DNA from: Marinoscillum sp964351885
GTDB taxonomy: Bacteria > Bacteroidota > Bacteroidia > Cytophagales > Cyclobacteriaceae
Assembly (NCBI GenBank): GCA_964351885.1
Contig: CAYGPP010000176.1
Coordinates: 1 to 6,584 of the forward strand
Direction: 5' to 3'
DNA: 6,584 nucleotides
Both the position numbers and the translations under genes were made by a program. Shown piece by piece: positions 4,301 through 6,584 of the stretch. Position 1 is the stretch's first letter, and every line of letters begins with the position of its first letter. The notes beneath the pieces were generated by a model. It did not search any database. It saw only the letters and a program-made list of their open reading frames with translations, and was not told the DNA's origin.

Positions 4301-6584
4301 CTGCGGTGATGCAATGGAGACTATCACGCTTCCAGGATCACAAGAGGTAATGTCATTGGAGTAAGTAAACCCTTCCTCACTAATTACCTGAGCCACTTCG
4401 ATTCTCTCGTCAGAAAACGGCGAGGTAACAGAATAGGTATCATTCCATGACTTAGCAGTTTCGAACGACATATCTTCGATACTCACATAAAACTTAAAAC
4501 GTCCATTATCATAATCACTATCGAACGCATCCGAAGGAAGTACGAAAGAGACGGATCCGCTTCCGTTACTTGATGCGGCAAATGAATTCTCCAACCATCC
4601 TTCACTTTCAGTTTCTTCATCTTCGTAATAAACTGATAAGACAACCTCCGAACCCAATCGACCATTGATGTCGTAGTTGACCGTGACTGTATCGCTAGAA
4701 CAAATATCATTCTGTGTGATAGATGAAACACTGATAGACTGTGTATTGATGGTAAGCTGAGCAGGGATATAATCGAACGGTAACGTTTCAGCGTAGGTAA
4801 ACACGATATCATCAATATAAGCGTAACCCTTAGCTTCGTTTTGTCGCCATCTAAACCTAACACCAGAGGCTTTCATGTCGTCTGAAATCTCATGGGTAAC
4901 ATATTCAGCAAAAGTCTCATTACTACCTGGTGCAGGAAAAGTGTCTAACTGTGAGTACGTTCCTCCTTGATCCGTGGAGTATTCAAAGACAATATGCTGA
5001 TCCACTGTCAAGTCCTCTGATAATTGATCAAATTCAAAATAGTACTCGAAGATTTCTGTATCGGATAAGTCTTCCCCCGCTACATCCGAAGTAGTGATGA
5101 CTCTCCTTCCGGAAGTGGTAGCAAACTCCACATAATAATCTCCACTTTCAGCCAAAGCCATGACTACAACCGAGGAAGAACCTTCAACTACACCCTCAGA
5201 CTCTCCACTCGACTCTTCACTAGATTCTTCTTCTTCTTCTTCCCTTTCATCAAGTTTCACAATTCCACTTAAGAAGTTATCCTGATCGTTTTCAAGATTG
5301 GTCAAATTATCCAATGCTTCTAAGCGCACGCCAACAGTACCAATAGGACCATTCTCAGACAATTCAACTCTAAACGCTACATCTCCACCATTTTCTGTAT
5401 TGCTTATAAAAGGAGGAAGACTCAATGTTATGTCTGCAATACCGTCTTGAGCAACAAGGAGCCATTCATCACCATCAAAATCAACAATCAAGTTGGAGAA
5501 GAGACCGTCCAAAGTAGATGAAGTCTCATCATTCTCTATGTCTATAGAGAACGTGACATCACTGCCTGCATATAATGTAGCCAAATCACTAGCCCCTGTA
5601 TAGGTTGTATTGACAGCTCTGTTGAAAATATCCAGTGTTCCTACCTCTTCATCTTCAAAGAAGAAAAAGGCCTCTTCCGCACCAGTATCTGGATCGGTGA
5701 TTAGCAAATAAGCATAGATTCTAATACTATACGCATCGTTCTCAACATAGAAAGGAATATTTGCTTCGTCTACACCATACCCATCCGTCTCGGCTATTAT
5801 TACATCCTCATTGGTCTCAGGATCTGTAACGCCTGATAGGGTGAACACAAATTGAGTTCCTTCTGGAAATGTCGTTTCATCCAATAAAGTAGAATCTATC
5901 GTCCAGAGGTAATCAAATGCCTCACCATTGAACACCGCGTCATTTGGATCACTTTGCTCAAATACAAAATCATCCAAGTCGGGTGCTTTGACACTGATAA
6001 GTTGAGAAGGATTATTATTAGGACCTCTTAACCAATTGATTGATGAAAAAGCATTTGACTCACCTTCCAAAATCTCAATACCAGATATTGTCCATGAATT
6101 TTGATTTTGACCTCTATTGAGTGTTTGAATCCACCTAAAGTGTGTAGCCTCGGTTAAATACTCATCAGGAATGCCTATTTCAAAATTCCCTGTGTTGTAT
6201 AAATATTTTTCATCCTCATAGCCAGACCCTTCAACAGATAGCGTATCAAAACTAGCACCTCCATCTATACTCACTTGTAGCATTGGCAATGCCAACAAAG
6301 TAGAAGGAATACCTCCAGTATATGTAAATGAAAATTTAAGATTTATAGTGTCTGTTGTTGTCAAATCAAGGGCTGCTGTCAATAATGAACGATCTCCGGC
6401 TTTGCTAAATTCAAAAGAATCAAAACCATCTTCGCCATCCTTCCTGCCCTCGATTATTAGGAAGTCTTCTTCTTCTGATACTTCTGTCTGCAATGTTGCT
6501 GCGCGATATTCATCATTGTCGTTAATCTTGATGAATGGTTCCACACTCAAATTGTAGTTATTATCCAGATCACCAAAAACATAA
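1034..6584 (-). CDS. Giant modular surface/secreted protein with Ig-like repeats and a T9SS C-terminal sorting domain; 5' end outside the window
   Basis: A single frame is open from the right edge (first full codon 6583-6581) to TAA at 1036-1034, giving 1849 residues with no N-terminus. The frame continues upstream of TTG 6550-6548 as YVFGDLDNNYN, so that TTG is an internal Leu codon, not a start. A signal peptide is expected upstream but not visible. Order of parts by position: beta-sandwich J1 (about 6555-6056); unassigned acidic region (about 6055-5255); Glu/Ser linker (5251-5192); beta-sandwich J2 (about 5145-4785); Ig-like region (about 4770-4395); C-type domain (about 4375-4107); alternating A and B Ig-like domains (about 4060-1844); second C-type domain (about 1843-1540); B-like domain (about 1530-1330); T9SS sorting domain (about 1320-1037). 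Many Ig-like domains have a Cys near the start (FCDGE, FCPGG, ACDQT), a YxWYxNG or similar core, and a second Cys near the end, suggesting one disulfide each. No enzyme domain is recognised. Likely roles are adhesion, gliding-related surface structure or matrix, all inferred. It is followed at 5 bases by the lipoprotein gene. Confidence 0.96.
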   Translation of the reverse strand, partial: YVFGDLDNNYNLSVEPFIKINDNDEYRAATLQTEVSEEEDFLIIEGRKDGEDGFDSFEFSKAGDRSLLTAALDLTTTDTINLKFSFTYTGGIPSTLLALPMLQVSIDGGASFDTLSVEGSGYEDEKYLYNTGNFEIGIPDEYLTEATHFRWIQTLNRGQNQNSWTISGIEILEGESNAFSSINWLRGPNNNPSQLISVKAPDLDDFVFEQSDPNDAVFNGEAFDYLWTIDSTLLDETTFPEGTQFVFTLSGVTDPETNEDVIIAETDGYGVDEANIPFYVENDAYSIRIYAYLLITDPDTGAEEAFFFFEDEEVGTLDIFNRAVNTTYTGASDLATLYAGSDVTFSIDIENDETSSTLDGLFSNLIVDFDGDEWLLVAQDGIADITLSLPPFISNTENGGDVAFRVELSENGPIGTVGVRLEALDNLTNLENDQDNFLSGIVKLDEREEEEEESSEESSGESEGVVEGSSSVVVMALAESGDYYVEFATTSGRRVITTSDVAGEDLSDTEIFEYYFEFDQLSEDLTVDQHIVFEYSTDQGGTYSQLDTFPAPGSNETFAEYVTHEISDDMKASGVRFRWRQNEAKGYAYIDDIVFTYAETLPFDYIPAQLTINTQSISVSSITQNDICSSDTVTVNYDINGRLGSEVVLSVYYEDEETESEGWLENSFAASSNGSGSVSFVLPSDAFDSDYDNGRFKFYVSIEDMSFETAKSWNDTYSVTSPFSDERIEVAQVISEEGFTYSNDITSCDPGSVIVSIASPQMYFMYEVSEVTTGNVLGTLAYDGESNEIEIGTFSETTEIQVTVISKTSSGKICNTKIVDDAEVKYIENYELSFTSDELDPVMTGVDSVVVCEGSYPNLSLALVNLNGDVIAADSSDVEWFIDDLNNPIDNADFGGTLGNTITEDEESDDTESLEAGLYFARITSGNCSYLTQGFKVVNIDIPEKPEIIVTGDITFCDGDGEAQLSATAGYAYYRWLYSSDGASFSYSENYTATITADEGGEYKVEVSNTPFSTGCSIESDVVKIESGSNPDFIPYSSLLDLEIDGTREITACDQTTVSLYREDYSEVVSAGDFDGIYTLYKDGSAIATTDSWNFIIDETGVYYIEFANDDVAATCTSRTVDFTVTITNTISTKPVITAGGALSFCPGGSVVLRATGGFAHYKWYNGTTLLGVSGDSISVNQSGNYSVEVSNVPFSSTVSCGSVRSKAVRVITSSEMSLSLNDGSTTFGNMDEVSMCGDDSPILNINGALGNYSVAWYFDGTAISGISSTATQISLSASGTYYAEVSRILGGSLIGDVTCVQSTYPVIVDYNEKLDPVSIEIPSVTTFCDGEVDLTLTADAGASHYIWYRNGSSIFSGTSNTFQVNSAGSYWVTVASDADACESEESNSVLVTSGQDMNLALNAGSGSFGKMAEVSLCSDSSPVLNLTGVLGVLSNYSVTWYLDGAAISGISPTATQISLSASGTYFAEVSQILESSSSGDVTCVQSTYPVIVDYSNKLNPVNIEVPTETNYCDGEVNLTLTADAGAPYYFWYKNGGQPIFSGTSNTIQVNSDGEYWVTIADSESACQSEESNVIRINTQVKANPYVGVATAGADCANGDVRVQIGGLFISGLGSANTSTNQIYQLIDQATGQELGAPVIGSGGAVFTSVPDLTEETFLLVEASYADGSGCSDVSIGAMGSAIPNSVILEVKGTVVTATVYTTGGYDISWLRNGVIMRNATGSTINVTDAATYTVEVTFDNGCLISSNSVDIGARRTQPITTASNGRMVANTYPNPTSSSINLDVPGDRMGNYSVQIMTLSGQVVLSGTFTKTEVDHIEKIDISDLDRGIYNIIISKGKQVENIRIIKQ
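1844..2392 (-). repeat. Tandem A-B Ig-like unit, downstream copy (U2, 183 codons)
   Basis: This is the second of two adjacent duplicated units in the large protein. It begins MNLALNAGS (Met codon 2392-2390) and ends VIRINTQ (Gln codon 1846-1844). It holds an A domain (about 2392-2086; motifs LCSDSSP, WYLDGAAISGIS, TCVQSTYPVIVDY) and a B domain (about 2085-1844; NYCDGEVNLTLTADAGA, WYKNGG, YWVTI, ACQSEES). By hand alignment with the upstream copy, the A domains share about 73 of 99 residues and the B domains about 50 of 77. U2 carries a 3-residue insertion (VLS after LGVL-like sequence) and one extra residue near the WYKNGG turn. Two DNA blocks are nearly identical between copies (2101-2146 and 2191-2218). 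Confidence 0.93.
2393..2935 (-). repeat. Tandem A-B Ig-like unit, upstream copy (U1, 181 codons)
   Basis: This is the first of the two adjacent duplicated units, running from MSLSLNDGS (Met codon 2935-2933) to VTSGQD (Asp codon 2395-2393). Its A domain (about 2935-2641) carries the MCGDDSP, WYFDGTAISGIS and TCVQSTYPVIVDY motifs. Its B domain (about 2640-2393) carries TFCDGEVDLTLTADAGA, IWYRNGS, YWVTV and ACESEES. The near-identical DNA blocks are 2653-2698 and 2743-2770, each offset 552 bases from its partner in U2. The unit joins U2 with no spacer, so this is a true tandem duplication inside the reading frame. Confidence 0.93.
2936..4060 (-). repeat. Older, diverged A-B-A-B Ig-like domains upstream of the recent duplication
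   Basis: Four domains precede U1 and appear to follow the same alternating order. They are A-like (about 4060-3765, VVVCEGSYPNLSL with Cys near 4029, later ITSGNCSYLTQGF), B-like (about 3759-3500, FCDGDGEAQLSATAGYAYYRW with Cys 3714-3712, second Cys 3538-3536), A-like (about 3480-3190, ITACDQTTVSLY with Cys 3427-3425, then YTLYKDGSAIATT and YYIEFAN), and B-like (about 3186-2945, FCPGGSVVLRATGGFAHYKWY with Cys 3148-3146, then YSVEVSN). B types share the order Cys, LxATxGxxxYxW, GxYxVEVSN, Cys. Similarity is far below that between U1 and U2, so the A assignments are less certain than the B assignments. Confidence 0.7.
4785..5145 (-). other. Beta-sandwich module J2 in the large protein (paralogue of J1)
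   Basis: This segment carries FEYSTDQGGTYSQLDTFP, then ISDDMKASGVRFRWRQNEA, then GYAYIDDIVFTY. The order of a strand ending in 'S.D.G..(F/Y)..L', then an 'FRW.Q' strand, then a '(W/Y).I..I' closing strand is the same as in module J1 at about 6290-6060. It is typical of jelly-roll or Reelin-repeat-like beta-sandwich modules in large Bacteroidota surface proteins. The naming as Reelin-like is an inference from pattern; no carbohydrate-binding residues can be assigned. Confidence 0.6.
5192..5251 (-). repeat. Glu/Ser-rich 20-residue linker containing a pure (GAA)6 microsatellite
   Basis: The segment encodes DER, then six Glu, then SSEESSGESEG. The six Glu codons are all GAA, giving an uninterrupted trinucleotide tract at 5225-5242 (TTC x6 on the plus strand). 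It lies between the unassigned acidic region and the J2 module and is probably an unstructured, highly charged hinge. Because the unit is three bases, gain or loss of repeats would change linker length without breaking the frame. Confidence 0.9.
6056..6555 (-). other. Beta-sandwich module J1 in the large protein
   Basis: This is the first recognisable module after the window edge. It contains LQVSIDGGASFDTLSVEGSG, then IPDEYLTEATHFRWIQTLN, then NSWTISGIEILEG. These match the pattern and spacing of J2: a Ser-Ile-Asp-Gly-Gly turn, an FRW.Q strand and a closing W.I..I strand. It probably follows further N-terminal domains and a signal peptide outside the window. Its exact fold is inferred from pattern only. 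Confidence 0.55.

Noticed and set aside
4483..4863. A 126-codon minus-strand open frame overlapping the large gene in another frame
   Set aside because: It lies wholly inside the well-supported surface-protein frame, has low-complexity out-of-frame composition, and shows no domain or signal. It is a shadow frame.
6348..6557. Plus-strand open frame of 69 codons near the right edge
   Set aside because: It is antisense to module J1 with Ser-rich shadow composition; no supporting features.

Overview
The window looks like a chromosome segment from a marine-type member of the Bacteroidota, probably Cytophagales-like. The main reasons are a type IX secretion (T9SS) C-terminal sorting domain on a very large, acidic, repetitive surface protein, a small Bacteroidota-style lipoprotein, moderately AT-rich DNA, and start codons without a Shine-Dalgarno sequence. 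All supported genes are on the minus strand, so transcription runs from base 6584 toward base 1.

Layout in transcription order: (1) 6584-1034 is one uninterrupted reading frame that enters from beyond the right edge. It encodes at least 1849 residues of a modular cell-surface or secreted protein. Its order is a beta-sandwich module (J1), an unassigned region, a Glu/Ser linker encoded partly by a (GAA)6 microsatellite, a second beta-sandwich module (J2), a long Ig-like region, and the T9SS sorting domain. The Ig-like region alternates two domain types (A and B), bracketed by two copies of a third type (C). The last two A-B pairs are a clear tandem duplication of about 181-183 residues each. 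(2) After only 5 bases comes a 140-residue lipoprotein with a lipocalin-like core (1028-606), almost certainly in the same operon. (3) A strong intrinsic terminator (582-550) closes that operon. (4) A glycerate kinase gene starts at 520 and runs off the left edge; 173 N-terminal residues are present.

The large protein is probably exported across the outer membrane by the T9SS and attached to the surface or released, acting in adhesion or as a structural protein. The lipoprotein may be a periplasmic or outer-membrane partner, but only gene spacing supports this. The glycerate kinase is ordinary central metabolism and appears to be a separate transcription unit. No RNA genes, CRISPR arrays, insertion sequences or other mobile elements were seen, and no gene-free stretch exceeds 85 bases. 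I found no convincing new defence or mobile system. The most notable content is the repeat architecture of the surface protein.
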